Part shown: positions 53,192-62,362 of the stretch, in pieces
Position numbering within the stretch: position 1 is the stretch's first letter
Layout of the letters: every line of letters starts with the position of its first letter
Assembly (NCBI GenBank): GCA_021822495.1
Contig: JAKAQO010000001.1
Location: forward strand, 576,808-640,807
Source: a bacterium
Lineage (GTDB): Bacteria; Elusimicrobiota; Elusimicrobia; UBA1565; UBA9628
Direction: 5' to 3'
DNA length: 64,000 bases
Translations under genes and position numbers: made by a program
Notes under the pieces: model-generated
The model's input: only the letters and a program-made list of their open reading frames with translations
What the model was told of the DNA's origin: nothing
Database searches by the model: none

Positions 53192-54642
53192 CGGTAAGTC
53201 TGAGATCCGATGACCATAATTTTAAGCATATTAGAGGCTTTATGTTTGGCAGTTCCGCCGGCGGTAATCAAAGCCGTCTGCCCTTTTTTGATGAGACCTT
53301 TCTTGAGGAGATTTTTTTCTCCTGTGGCCAGCATTTGATCCGTTGATTTTCCCAAAGGAGAAATCACCGGGGTAATTCCCCAATAAAGGGCAAGTTGATG
53401 AAAGGTGGCGGCGAGCGGAGTTAAAGCATAAATGGGGGCATTGGGCCGGTATTTGGACATAACCTTGGCCGACCAACCGGTCATCGTATAAACAATAACC
53501 GCGTTGGCGCCGGTCACTTCGCAGGCGTCATGAGCGGCCCGCGCGAGGGCGTTGGCAAAACCGGTTTTATAATTATCGTTCATCCCATGAGGGATGTTGG
53601 TGTAGCGAAAAGGGGAGGCTTCGGATTTTTGAATGATGTCAGCCATCATTGAGACCGCTTCTACAGGATATTTCCCGACGGCCGATTCCGCAGATAGCAT
53701 GACTACATCAGCGCCGTCATAGATGGCGTTGGCGACATCCGAGGCTTCGGCTCTCGTCGGGTTTGGATTTGAAATCATGGACTCAAGCATTTGGGTTGCC
53801 ACAATTCCAATTTTTCCCAATTCATTGGCTTTTTTAATCATCTGCTTTTGAAGGCTGGGAACTTCGGCTGGAGAAAGCTCAACCGCCAAATCCCCGCGGG
53901 CGACCATGAGTCCGTCGGCAAATTTGAGAATTTGATCTAAATTTTTGATTCCAAGAGGATGTTCGATTTTGGCGATAATGCTCATGTGAGAACCTGCCGC
54001 TTCAATGATTCTCCGCGCGAGCAGCACGTCTTCGGGCCTTCGGACAAAGGAAAGGGCGACATGGCTGATTCCCATCTTAATTCCCACTTTTAAATCCTGA
54101 ATATCCTTGTGGGTCAAGGCGGGGAGATCAATATCAGCTCCCGGAAGGTTCATACCCTTGTGCTCGGCAAGCGTTCCACCGACGATGACTTTGCAATCGA
54201 CGAAATCATTTCCTTTTTTGATGACCTGTAAAATTTTTGATCCGTCGTCCAGTAAGATTTTCGAGTGAATGGAAACGGCTTGAGGTAATTTTTTGAAATC
54301 GGTTGGTATTTCGGCGGATGTTCCAAGAATCGGGCGTGTGGTAATTCTGATGCGGCGCCCAGGAATAAGAGAAACAGGACGGCCTCCTTCTAAATTCCCA
54401 ATGCGCAGGCGCGGCCCCTGTAAATCCATGACGATCGAACAGGGAATTTTTGTTTGTTCAGAAGCGGTTCTGATGCGTCTGACCAATGGCGCGAGTTTCT
54501 CCATCGGGGCATGAGAGCAGTTGAGGCGGAAAGCGTTAGCTCCCGCCTTGAGGAGTTTTTCCATCATCTCCACGCTGGAAGATGAGGGTCCCAAGGTGGC
54601 TAAAATTTTTGTTTTTTTTGAAGCGAGAGGTAAATCAGGCAT
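53188..54642 (-). CDS. pyk: pyruvate kinase
   Basis: 484 residues. KTKILATLGPSSSSVEMM, VMDLQGPRLRIG, the substrate/metal loop IIAKIEHPLGIKNLDQIL with VARGDLAVELSP, and VVMLSAESAVGKYP; the C-terminal regulatory domain is complete. It converts phosphoenolpyruvate and ADP to pyruvate and ATP. With enolase and the phosphohexomutase elsewhere in the window it supports an intact lower glycolysis. First gene of the pyk-cutA-maf transcript. Confidence 0.96.
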   Translation of the reverse strand: MPDLPLASKKTKILATLGPSSSSVEMMEKLLKAGANAFRLNCSHAPMEKLAPLVRRIRTASEQTKIPCSIVMDLQGPRLRIGNLEGGRPVSLIPGRRIRITTRPILGTSAEIPTDFKKLPQAVSIHSKILLDDGSKILQVIKKGNDFVDCKVIVGGTLAEHKGMNLPGADIDLPALTHKDIQDLKVGIKMGISHVALSFVRRPEDVLLARRIIEAAGSHMSIIAKIEHPLGIKNLDQILKFADGLMVARGDLAVELSPAEVPSLQKQMIKKANELGKIGIVATQMLESMISNPNPTRAEASDVANAIYDGADVVMLSAESAVGKYPVEAVSMMADIIQKSEASPFRYTNIPHGMNDNYKTGFANALARAAHDACEVTGANAVIVYTMTGWSAKVMSKYRPNAPIYALTPLAATFHQLALYWGITPVISPLGKSTDQMLATGEKNLLKKGLIKKGQTALITAGGTAKHKASNMLKIMVIGSQTYR

Positions 54643-54666
54643 AGAAGCGATCCTTTAAAAGATTCA

Positions 54667-54702
54667 CCCGCGGTTCTTGCTTAACCAAGCTAGAACCGCG
54701 GG
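54667..54702 (-). terminator. hairpin between DUF167 gene and pyk
   Basis: CCCGCGGTTCT (54667-54677) pairs perfectly with AGAACCGCGGG (54692-54702), loop of 14. It follows the DUF167 stop on the minus strand and precedes pyk. The U-tract is weak (TGAATCTTTT), so it may be a partial terminator or mRNA-stabilising stem. Confidence 0.5.
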
Positions 54703-54723
54703 CGAACCCATGCTAGTAAGGAA

Positions 54724-54987
54724 TCAAGGAATAGATTCCATGACCCGTTTGAGTTGTTCTTCCGTTTTTCCAACGATCTCGACAGTTTTTTCCCGGCCGT
54801 TGGCTCCACGCAGGATATTGACTTGTTTGTTGGGAACCTCGAAGAATTCAGCCAGGTAATCTTTCAGCGCCGCGTTGGATTGTTTATCCATGGCGGGGGC
54901 GGCAACCTTAACTCTCAGGACGCTACCGATGCGGCTAACGACTTCGTTTTCCGGTGCGTCTGGGATGACACGAACCTTTACGATCAT
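54724..54987 (-). CDS. DUF167 (YggU-like) protein
   Basis: 87 residues from the ATG at 54987 (GGGGGA site); the long upstream frame was rejected. Pattern: MIVKVRVIPDAPENEVVSRI, LRVKVAAPAMDKQSNAALKDYLAEFF, and NILRGANGREKTVEIVG, which covers the small DUF167 fold (the typical 'V-x-V-x-P-x-A..N..' and 'G..SR.K.V.I' motifs). Function unknown across the family. A promoter lies at 55022-55050. Confidence 0.85.
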   Translation of the reverse strand: MIVKVRVIPDAPENEVVSRIGSVLRVKVAAPAMDKQSNAALKDYLAEFFEVPNKQVNILRGANGREKTVEIVGKTEEQLKRVMESIP

Positions 54988-55021
54988 GAATGTCCCCCTT
55001 TTTAAGATTTGCGTCTCTTTT

Positions 55022-55050
55022 ATTGTAGCATTTTTTGTATTGTGTCTCAA
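55022..55050 (-). promoter_or_regulatory. minus-strand promoter of the DUF167 gene
   Basis: Read on the minus strand: TTGAGA (55050-55045), 17-bp spacer, TACAAT (55027-55022). It is placed 35 nt before the DUF167 ATG, allowing a normal leader. Confidence 0.55.
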
Positions 55051-55084
55051 TACGGCTTTTAAAACGCCTAAATGCTTTACCGCA

Positions 55085-56527
55085 ATGAATAAAGAAGAAA
55101 TCATCGATCGTTTCCATTCGTATGAGCCGAATATTGACGCCATTTTGATATCCAAGGCGTACGATTTCTCCGAGAAGGCTCATTCCAAACAGGCCCGCGC
55201 CAGCGGCGAGCATTATTTCGTCCATTGCCATGCCGTGTCTTCATCCTTGGTTGATTGGAAAATGGATTTGCCCACCATCTGTGCGGGGCTTTTGCATGAC
55301 GTCATCGAGGATACCCCTGTTAAGGAAGATACCTTGCGCCAGGAATTTGGAGATGAAATTACGAAACTCGTTTTGGGAGTGACTAAACTCGATCATCTTC
55401 AATTTCAGTCTCGCGACGATGCCCAAGCCGCCAATTGGAGAAAAATGCTTTTGGCGACGGCCCAGGATATTCGCGTCATCATCATCAAGCTCGCGGATCG
55501 TCTTCACAACATGAAGACGATTAATTTCTTGGACGGCGAAAGGCAAAAGCGGATTGCGGAGGAAACTATTTCCCTTTACGCTCCTTTGGCCCACCGGCTG
55601 GGAATGTTTGAAATCAAAAGCGAACTTGAGGACCTGGCTTTTGCCGTTTTGGAGCCCGAACAATACCATTCCCTCAACAAAAAATTGGAGCTTCGAGTCG
55701 CCGAAAAAGAAAAGACGCTCGCGGAATTTACTCAGGCCCTTGAAGAAGCGCTGTCTTCTTCCCAGGTCCAACATCGTATTACGGCTCGAACCAAAAGCCT
55801 TTATTCTATTTACCAGAAGATGCTCAGACAAGCGAAGCCTTTTGAAGAAATACAGGACGCTTTAGGTGTTCGAATTATTACCGATACCGTGTCCCATTGT
55901 TACGCTCTTTTAGGTATCGTCCACTCTCGTTTTAAGCCGTTGGCCGGTACCTTTACTGATTATATTTCTCTTCCTAAGATTAATCTTTATCAAAGTCTCC
56001 ACACGACCGTCATGGGGCCGCAAGGAGCATTAATTGAGGTTCAAATTCGGACCGAGGAAATGAATCGCACCTGTGAGTATGGAATTGCCGCGCATTGGAG
56101 ATATAAGACTGGGGATGGGAAGGAAGATATCCACTTGGAGGAAAAGCTCAACTGGTTGCGGCAGTGGATTGAGTGGCTTCAAGATTTAAAAAGTCCCAGG
56201 GAATTTTTGGAAAGCTTGGCGACGGATCTCACTCTCCATCAAGTCTTTGTCTTTACTCCCAACGGCGAGGTCAAAGTTCTTCCCGCGGGAGCGACGCCCC
56301 TTGATTTCGCTTTTGCCGTTCATACGGAAATTGGTTATTCCTGCATTGGAGCGGTCGTCAATAACAAGATGGTGAAACTCGACTACGAGCTTCAATCGGG
56401 AGATATTTGCCAGGTCTTGACGCGCAAAAACTCAAATCCAAAGAAAGATTGGCTTCAGATTGTCCGAACCGCTCGCGCAAGGTCCCGTATTCGCCGCTAC
56501 CTTAGAGACCGCGGCCTTGAAGCGTAG
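55085..56527 (+). CDS. RelA/SpoT-type (p)ppGpp synthetase/hydrolase, shortened
   Basis: 480 residues from the ATG at 55085, where the normal N-terminus begins. HD hydrolase: HYFVHCHAVSSSLVDW, LLHDVIEDTPV, IIKLADRLHNMKT; synthetase: TARTKSLYSIYQKM, DALGVRIITD, NLYQSLHTTVMG, EVQIRTEEM; then a TGS domain (VFVFTPNGEVKVLPAGATPL). It should both make and destroy the stringent-response alarmone. It stops shortly after TGS (GLEA end), lacking the helical, zinc-finger and ACT domains that bring typical Rel proteins to about 720. The 3' end overlaps the opposite-strand membrane gene by 26 nt. Confidence 0.92.
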   Translation: MNKEEIIDRFHSYEPNIDAILISKAYDFSEKAHSKQARASGEHYFVHCHAVSSSLVDWKMDLPTICAGLLHDVIEDTPVKEDTLRQEFGDEITKLVLGVTKLDHLQFQSRDDAQAANWRKMLLATAQDIRVIIIKLADRLHNMKTINFLDGERQKRIAEETISLYAPLAHRLGMFEIKSELEDLAFAVLEPEQYHSLNKKLELRVAEKEKTLAEFTQALEEALSSSQVQHRITARTKSLYSIYQKMLRQAKPFEEIQDALGVRIITDTVSHCYALLGIVHSRFKPLAGTFTDYISLPKINLYQSLHTTVMGPQGALIEVQIRTEEMNRTCEYGIAAHWRYKTGDGKEDIHLEEKLNWLRQWIEWLQDLKSPREFLESLATDLTLHQVFVFTPNGEVKVLPAGATPLDFAFAVHTEIGYSCIGAVVNNKMVKLDYELQSGDICQVLTRKNSNPKKDWLQIVRTARARSRIRRYLRDRGLEA

Positions 56528-58010
56528 TTTTTCGCGCAAATAGAAGGGTGGTTTTATCCCAGTAGAGGAGAACCCACTTATTTTTCGGCATAAAACTGGA
56601 AATCCAGGAATCCGACTGCTTTAAATTAGGAATTAAGGCCGCATTAATATTTTGAGAATCCAGGAAATTTTGCCAAGAGTTTGGGCTTTGGAGAGCTTTT
56701 TTCTGCTGAAATAAAAGATCGTGAAAAATATATCTTCCGTCGCAGTAGGGCTTAAACCAAGGCCGCAACTTCCAACCAAGATATCCGCCCCATTCCCAGG
56801 GGTTATAAAAGCGAAGACGCTGTAGAGCGGGAGTTCCTTGGGAGATAAATAAGGTCGCTTTTTCAGGGAGAAGGGCTCCGTCAAAGGGAATTTTTTGGAT
56901 GGTAGGAGTCCAAAAGCTCCAGATAAAAATGAGGGAACAGAGAGAAAGAATAAACGATCCCTTGAGGAGGCGCTCTTTTTTAAACCGCATTTCTCGAATC
57001 CAAGTTCCCCCTGCCATCAGGAATGCGATGATAAAATAAGGCGCGATTCGGCGGTGTTTCAAAGTCAACAAGGACAATAAAAGAGTTAGTAAAATTTCCG
57101 GAAGAAATTTTTTTGAGGGGACCTGAGCCGGTTTGTAGCCAATCATTGCCATTGCGGCCAAAAATAAAAGGACAAACGCCAAATCCGTAGGCCAGTGGCT
57201 TGGAGGAGAAAAATTAAAGGGTTTCCATTCGGCGATGAATTGAGAGAGAAATTTTTGTTCTCTTAAATGCGCGAGAGCGGCTTGATAGGGGCCGAGGACG
57301 TAAGGATTAATCAGGGTTCCTAGAAGAGCTGAAAGCCCCCAAAAAACTGTCTTTTTAAATTGAGAGATATTCTTATACAAAAGATGGAAAACTGCGTAGA
57401 AAAAAATAAGGGCTTCTCCAAAAATAAAACCCGCGTGGAGATTGGCCCAAAAAGAAAAAAGACATGCAAATCCAAATAGAGACGTCCAAGTCGGGGGGCT
57501 TAAGCCTTCGCGCTCTTGTGTGAGAACCAAAAAAATCCAGGCAAAAAAAATAAGCGAGAAAAGCTCGGGTCTTAGATCGGAATGAGAGATAGAACTCGCC
57601 GCCCACAATAAAAAAGCGCCAACGGTCACGCTTTTTTCAATATGTCTTCTCTCAAGAAATAGTCCGATTGGAATCCAGGCTAAAAAGAAAAGAAAAACCT
57701 TGAGAACAAGAAGCGCTTTCCAGCCGCCTATTCGATAGAGGCTAAAAAATAAAAGATGGGAAAGCCACTCAAAATCAATCCAGGGAGTTTGAGGTTTTGT
57801 CCAGGATAAGAAATCGGTGCGCGGAAAAGAATGGTGAAGTAAAATCCAGCGGGCGGAGGAAAACCCCCAAAAGAGATCGGGGTTTCTGATGGGAATGAGA
57901 AAGGCAGGAAGAGCGACGATAAAGAGGAGAAAATAAAAAAGCCAGCCCTTTATTTGCTGTTTTAGATTGGGTAATATGAAAGAGGCGCTTGCGAAAAGCC
58001 CTTTAGGCAT
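56502..58010 (-). CDS. multispanning membrane protein, GT-C-like
   Basis: 502 residues with about eleven membrane helices and a soluble C-terminal domain (about 385-500). Early loop motifs (NPDLFWGFSSARWILL, then DFEWLSHLLFF) and the later PWEWGGYLGWKLRPWF-DGR segment are of the kind seen in GT-C glycosyltransferase-like proteins of bacterial envelopes. This suggests transfer of a lipid-linked sugar on the outer face, but no definite family match can be claimed. It overlaps the rpmB stop by 8 nt, so it is co-transcribed with L28. Confidence 0.7.
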   Translation of the reverse strand: MPKGLFASASFILPNLKQQIKGWLFYFLLFIVALPAFLIPIRNPDLFWGFSSARWILLHHSFPRTDFLSWTKPQTPWIDFEWLSHLLFFSLYRIGGWKALLVLKVFLFFLAWIPIGLFLERRHIEKSVTVGAFLLWAASSISHSDLRPELFSLIFFAWIFLVLTQEREGLSPPTWTSLFGFACLFSFWANLHAGFIFGEALIFFYAVFHLLYKNISQFKKTVFWGLSALLGTLINPYVLGPYQAALAHLREQKFLSQFIAEWKPFNFSPPSHWPTDLAFVLLFLAAMAMIGYKPAQVPSKKFLPEILLTLLLSLLTLKHRRIAPYFIIAFLMAGGTWIREMRFKKERLLKGSFILSLCSLIFIWSFWTPTIQKIPFDGALLPEKATLFISQGTPALQRLRFYNPWEWGGYLGWKLRPWFKPYCDGRYIFHDLLFQQKKALQSPNSWQNFLDSQNINAALIPNLKQSDSWISSFMPKNKWVLLYWDKTTLLFARKTTLQGRGL

Positions 58011-58200
58011 TCACGGGACGAGCGGCTTTTCCCGAACGGATACATCGGGTGCAAACATAAGCCGTTTGGGAGCGTCCTTCCAAAACCACCTTTTGTTTTT
58101 GGAGGTTCGGACGGAAAACGCGCTTGGTCCCTCGGTGAGAATGACTATAAGAGCGGCCCGTCACCGGGCCCTTCGAGCAAATGCTACATTTAAAAGCCAT
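58003..58200 (-). CDS. rpmB: 50S ribosomal protein L28
   Basis: 65 residues from the ATG at 58200, the standard L28 N-terminus (MAFKCSICSKGPVTGRSYSHSH); an in-frame ATG at 58209 is also possible. Two Cys pairs (CSIC and CTRC) form the zinc-binding type. It assembles into the large subunit. No ribosome site is seen; a TATCAT (58208-58213, minus) with TTGTGG 18 bp upstream would start transcription at the start codon. The ATG directly abuts the recG ATG on the other strand. Confidence 0.93.
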   Translation of the reverse strand: MAFKCSICSKGPVTGRSYSHSHRGTKRVFRPNLQKQKVVLEGRSQTAYVCTRCIRSGKAARPVNA

Positions 58201-60312
58201 ATGACTCATGATACTAAAAAAGACTCTCAAACCACAAGAGATTTTCCAGTTACAGATTTAAAGGGAGTTGGGGGCAGCCGAGCCAAGATTCTTGGCAGAT
58301 TGGAAATAGCGACTTTATTTGATTTGTTGCGGCACTTTCCGAGAGATTGGCAGGACCGGCGTTCTGCGGAAAATTTTCCGCTTCCCGACGAATCTTCTTT
58401 AAAAACGTTTTTTGGGCGAGTTATTCACGCGCGCTCTCTTTCCGCCGGTATGCGATTGTCTATTTTTAGGGCGGAACTCATGACCGCGGCGGGGCCCGTA
58501 TCCGCGCTTTGGTTTCGGAGGCGAAATCCGCGCTTTGACGTTATGGAATCTCTCAAAAAAGAAATTTTCCAAGGAGTGGATATTTGGGTGGTGGGTCGCG
58601 CGGAAACATCCGCTTCCGGCAAATGCGAACTTCATGTGGAAGAACATTATCTTGACAATGAAGGTTCTAAGCTCCATGTCAATCGCCTGACTCCCATTTA
58701 TTCTCTCACGGAAGGCCTGACGCAGAAATTCTTGCGAGAAATTGAATGGCAGGCTCTCATCAGGGCGGGGAAAGATATTCCTGAATTTATCCCTCATTTT
58801 CTTTCAGTTAAGCGCCGGTTGCTTTTGGCGGAACAGGCTTTAAAGGGGATTCATTTTCCAGAATCTCGTTTGGAATTGGCGGAGGCTCGGAGGCGTTTTG
58901 TTTATGAAGAGCTTTTTTTTCTAAGCCTGGCGTGGCGAATCAAGCGCCGTCAAGCCCGGGAATCAAATAAAAATTTCATTTACGCGATTAAGCGCTCCCT
59001 TTTGACTCCTTTTAGGAATAAATTGGGCTTTGAGTTTACTCCCGCTCAAAAACGGGCTGTCAATGAGATTTTTTCGGATATGCAGGAGTCCTTTCCCATG
59101 TCGCGGCTTTTGCAGGGAGACGTGGGTTCCGGAAAAACCGCGGTCGCGATTTCGGCCATTTTGCTGGCCGTTGAAAACGGAGCGCAAGCGGCCTTGATGG
59201 CGCCGTCTGAAATTTTGGCCGAACAGCATTTTGCCACTTTGTCGAGGCTCTTAAGCGGGCTTCCTGTTAAAATTCAGATTCTCACTTCCCGCCTGAGTTT
59301 AAAAGAGCGAAAAGAAGCCCGTCAAAAAATAAAAAATGGGGAAATTGATATTGTCGTTGGAACGCACGCGGTGATTGAGGAAGACGTTCAGTTTAAAAAT
59401 CTCCGCCTGGCGGTGATTGATGAACAGCACCGCTTTGGCGTCCGCCAAAGGGCGACCTTAAAAAGAAAAGGAAGTTTAATTGATCTGTTGGTGATGACTG
59501 CGACACCTATTCCCCGCACCTTGTCTTTGGCTCTTTACGGAGATCTCGACGTTTCAACCCTAGACCAAATGCCGCCCGGACGAATTCCCCCTAAAACTTT
59601 TTTTTCCTCTGAGGAAAAAGCCTTTGAGGCCGTGCGGCGGACAATCAACCAGGGCCGACAAGCCTATATTGTCTATCCGGTGATTGAGGAATCGGCCAAA
59701 AAAGATTTGCTTTCCGCTAAAGCCGAATTTAAGCGTCTTGGCGAAAAAGTGTTTTCTGGAATTCCCTGCGGGCTCATTCACGGTTCTCTTAAAAGCGCGG
59801 ATAAAGTGAAGGTGATGGAGGATTTTAATGCCGGAAAAATAAAAATACTCGTCGCGACCCAGGTTATTGAAATTGGAATTGACGTTCCCAACGCTTCGAT
59901 TATGGTCATTCAAAATGCCGAGCGCTTTGGACTGGCAAGTCTTCATCAGCTTCGCGGACGCATTGGGCGCGGCAAGGGAGAATCCGAATGCCATTTAGTG
60001 GGAAACCCGCAAACTCCCGAAAGCCGAAGAAGAATCGAAATTTTGCTTGAAAGTCACGACGGTTTTAGGATTAGCGAAGAAGATATGGCCTTGCGCGGAA
60101 CGGGAGAGATTATTGGAATGGTGCAGCACGGGGATTTTGGCTTTCATCTAGCCGACTTATCCAAAGATGAAAATGTTTTAAAGGAAACCCGGGAAGACGC
60201 GGAAGAAATTTTGGCTCAAGATCCCCATTTGAGTCTTCCGGAACACGAGATTTTGCGAAAACGCCTGAGAGAGCTCTATCAAGAGCATTGGAACTTTATT
60301 GATTTGGCATAA
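58201..60312 (+). CDS. recG: ATP-dependent DNA helicase RecG
   Basis: 703 residues from the ATG at 58201, with the wedge domain near the start (TDLKGVGGSRAKILGRLEI). Helicase motifs: RLLQGDVGSGKTAVAI, LMAPSEILAEQH, AVIDEQHRFGVRQR, MTATPIPRTLSLALYG, VATQVIEIGIDVPNAS and QLRGRIGRGKGESEC. It remodels stalled replication forks and Holliday junctions. A longer frame starting inside the opposite L28 gene was rejected. The gene has no obvious upstream leader because L28 starts one base away. Confidence 0.94.
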   Translation: MTHDTKKDSQTTRDFPVTDLKGVGGSRAKILGRLEIATLFDLLRHFPRDWQDRRSAENFPLPDESSLKTFFGRVIHARSLSAGMRLSIFRAELMTAAGPVSALWFRRRNPRFDVMESLKKEIFQGVDIWVVGRAETSASGKCELHVEEHYLDNEGSKLHVNRLTPIYSLTEGLTQKFLREIEWQALIRAGKDIPEFIPHFLSVKRRLLLAEQALKGIHFPESRLELAEARRRFVYEELFFLSLAWRIKRRQARESNKNFIYAIKRSLLTPFRNKLGFEFTPAQKRAVNEIFSDMQESFPMSRLLQGDVGSGKTAVAISAILLAVENGAQAALMAPSEILAEQHFATLSRLLSGLPVKIQILTSRLSLKERKEARQKIKNGEIDIVVGTHAVIEEDVQFKNLRLAVIDEQHRFGVRQRATLKRKGSLIDLLVMTATPIPRTLSLALYGDLDVSTLDQMPPGRIPPKTFFSSEEKAFEAVRRTINQGRQAYIVYPVIEESAKKDLLSAKAEFKRLGEKVFSGIPCGLIHGSLKSADKVKVMEDFNAGKIKILVATQVIEIGIDVPNASIMVIQNAERFGLASLHQLRGRIGRGKGESECHLVGNPQTPESRRRIEILLESHDGFRISEEDMALRGTGEIIGMVQHGDFGFHLADLSKDENVLKETREDAEEILAQDPHLSLPEHEILRKRLRELYQEHWNFIDLA

Positions 60313-60336
60313 TTTAAGGGAAGACAGGAGGTTTGG

Positions 60337-61194
60337 ATGAAAATTGAACGCGCGGCGGTGGTGGGAGGGGGAACGATGGGTTCCGGAATCGCCCATGTTT
60401 TGGCCCTTAAGGGGATTTCTGTGTCATTGATTGAGTCAAGCGAATTTCTCGCCCAAAAAGCGATGGAAGGAATTTCCGCAAACATGGACCGCCAGATTAA
60501 AAAAGGCGTTCTTGACGCCTCGGCCAAGGAAAAGGCGCTGTCTCAAGTCAAAATTGCCGGCGATTTAAGTGCGGCCAAGGACGCTCAAATTATCATCGAG
60601 GCGGTCCCGGAGAAAATCGAAATTAAAAAAGAAATTTTTTCGCGCCTGGATTCCTTATCCTCTCCGGAAACAATTTTAGCGACGAATACTTCTTCCATCT
60701 CGATTACCAAAATCGCGGCGTTTACCCGGCGTCCTCAAAACGTGATTGGTATGCACTTTATGAACCCTGTTCCGGTGATGAAACTTGTTGAAATTATTCG
60801 CGGGCTTGAGACTTCCGAAGAAACCTATCAAACAGTCAAGGAATTGACTCTTTTCTTGGGAAAAACTCCGGCGATGTCTTTGGATTTTCCGGGATTTATT
60901 TCTAATCGCGTTTTGATGCCGATGATTAACGAGGCTTGTTTTGCCTTGATGGAAGGGCTGTCCACAAAAGAAGACATTGATACGGTCATGAAGTTGGGAA
61001 TGAATCACCCGATGGGGCCGTTGGAGCTTGCCGATTTTATCGGTCTTGACGTGTGTTTAGACATTCTCAACGTTCTTTTCGAGGGTTTTGGGGATTCTAA
61101 ATATCGTCCCTGTCCGCTTCTTAAGCAAATGGTGGACGCAAAACGTCTTGGCCGCAAAACGAAAAGGGGTTTTTATGACTACTCAAAGTCTTGA
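60337..61194 (+). CDS. 3-hydroxyacyl-CoA (3-hydroxybutyryl-CoA) dehydrogenase
   Basis: 285 residues with an AGGAGG site. Rossmann motif AAVVGGGTMGSGIAHVLALKG; catalytic region GMHFMNPVPVMKLVEII; FPGFISNRVLMPMINEACF; and the C-terminal MGPLELADFIGLDVCLDI. It oxidises 3-hydroxyacyl-CoA with NAD (or reduces acetoacetyl-CoA). It overlaps the acyl-CoA dehydrogenase gene by 20 nt, consistent with short-chain acyl-CoA metabolism. Confidence 0.93.
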   Translation: MKIERAAVVGGGTMGSGIAHVLALKGISVSLIESSEFLAQKAMEGISANMDRQIKKGVLDASAKEKALSQVKIAGDLSAAKDAQIIIEAVPEKIEIKKEIFSRLDSLSSPETILATNTSSISITKIAAFTRRPQNVIGMHFMNPVPVMKLVEIIRGLETSEETYQTVKELTLFLGKTPAMSLDFPGFISNRVLMPMINEACFALMEGLSTKEDIDTVMKLGMNHPMGPLELADFIGLDVCLDILNVLFEGFGDSKYRPCPLLKQMVDAKRLGRKTKRGFYDYSKS

Positions 61195-62341
61195 AGCGGA
61201 ATTCTCGGAAGCTCAAATGATGGCGCGAGATTTGGCGCGTGATTTTTCCGAAAAGAAGCTTAAGCCCTTGGCCCAGGAAATGGATGAGAAAGAAGACATT
61301 CCCCAAGAACTCTTAAAGGAAGCCGCGGAACTCGGATTTTTCGGGATGATGATTCCGGAAGAGTATGGCGGGCTGGGGCTTGATTATCTGGGTTATGTTT
61401 TAGCAATGGAAGAAATTGCCAAGGCCGCGGCGGCTTTTCAGGTGGGGCTGACCGTCCACAACAGCCTCGTTTCTTCGGCGATTTTAAAATTTGGAACAGA
61501 AGATCAAAAAGAAAAATATCTTCCCAAAGCCGCATCGGGAGAGTGGATTGGGTCTTACAGTTTATCCGAGCCTGGTTCCGGGACCGACGCCGGAAGCCTT
61601 AAAACCTCGGCGGTTTTAGAGGGCGATCATTACGTTTTAAACGGGGCCAAGGCCTGGGTGACCAACGCTGGACGCGCGCAATTTTTTCTGGTGTTTGTTT
61701 CGACCGCCCCCACTCTTAAAAATAAGGGGATTAGTTGTTTGATTGTGGATAAGGATACCCCGGGCCTTTCGATTGGAAAGAAAGAAAAAAAATTGGGAAT
61801 CCGCGCTTCGGACACCCGAGAAATCCGCTTTACAAACGCCCGCGTTTCACGCCAGAATCTTTTGGGTGAGGAAAACCACGGTTTTAAAATCGCCTTGACC
61901 CAGCTCAACTCTGGACGCATTGCGATTGCCGCGCAATCTTTGGGTATTGCGCGCGCGGCCTTTGATGAAGCGGTTAAATACGCCAAGGCCCGGGAGCAGT
62001 TTGGGCGTCCCATCGCCGATTTTCAGGCGACACAATTTAAAATTGCCGACATGGCTCTGGGAATAGAAGCTTCCCGGCTTTTAACCTATCAAGCCGCTCA
62101 ATTGATGTCTGATGGTAAGCCCTGCGCCAAGGAAGCTTCGATGGCCAAGCTTTTTGCCTCTCAAAATTGCAATAAAACCTGTTTTGAAGCCCTTCAAATT
62201 CATGGCGGAAACGGATATATCCGAGAATTTCCCGTGGAACGCTATTTTCGGGACGCGCGCGTGACCGAAATCTACGAGGGCACCTCGGAAGTCCAACGCC
62301 TCATCATCGCCCGCGAGGTTTTAGGCGAAACGAAGGCCTAA
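61175..62341 (+). CDS. acyl-CoA dehydrogenase
   Basis: 388 residues from the ATG at 61175, which matches the normal N-terminus; a longer frame inside the preceding gene was rejected. Motifs: GFFGMMIPEEYGGLGLDYL, YSLSEPGSGTDAGSLKTSA (FAD site), YAKAREQFGRPIADFQATQFKIADMA, and RYFRDARVTEIYEGTSEVQ with the catalytic glutamate in YEGTSE. It makes the 2,3-double bond of acyl-CoA, probably short-chain, paired with the upstream dehydrogenase. No electron-transfer flavoprotein gene is in view. Confidence 0.94.
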   Translation: MTTQSLEAEFSEAQMMARDLARDFSEKKLKPLAQEMDEKEDIPQELLKEAAELGFFGMMIPEEYGGLGLDYLGYVLAMEEIAKAAAAFQVGLTVHNSLVSSAILKFGTEDQKEKYLPKAASGEWIGSYSLSEPGSGTDAGSLKTSAVLEGDHYVLNGAKAWVTNAGRAQFFLVFVSTAPTLKNKGISCLIVDKDTPGLSIGKKEKKLGIRASDTREIRFTNARVSRQNLLGEENHGFKIALTQLNSGRIAIAAQSLGIARAAFDEAVKYAKAREQFGRPIADFQATQFKIADMALGIEASRLLTYQAAQLMSDGKPCAKEASMAKLFASQNCNKTCFEALQIHGGNGYIREFPVERYFRDARVTEIYEGTSEVQRLIIAREVLGETKA

Positions 62342-62342
62342 T

Positions 62343-62359
62343 TACCAGGAATCCCGGGG
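62343..62359. promoter_or_regulatory. operator-like site O1, upstream copy
   Basis: TACCAGGAATCCCGGGG matches the reverse complement of the O2 palindrome in 14 of 17 positions. Its start is 28 bp before O2, and it ends 3 nt before the -35 hexamer, so the two sites flank the -35. Confidence 0.55.
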
Positions 62360-62362
62360 ATA

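Noticed and set aside
54875-55084. N-terminal extension of the RelA/SpoT protein
   Set aside because: It lies antisense to the DUF167 gene and has no similarity to the family; the HD domain starts soon after 55085.
57967-58200. N-terminal extension of RecG
   Set aside because: It is antisense to the clearly recognised L28 gene.
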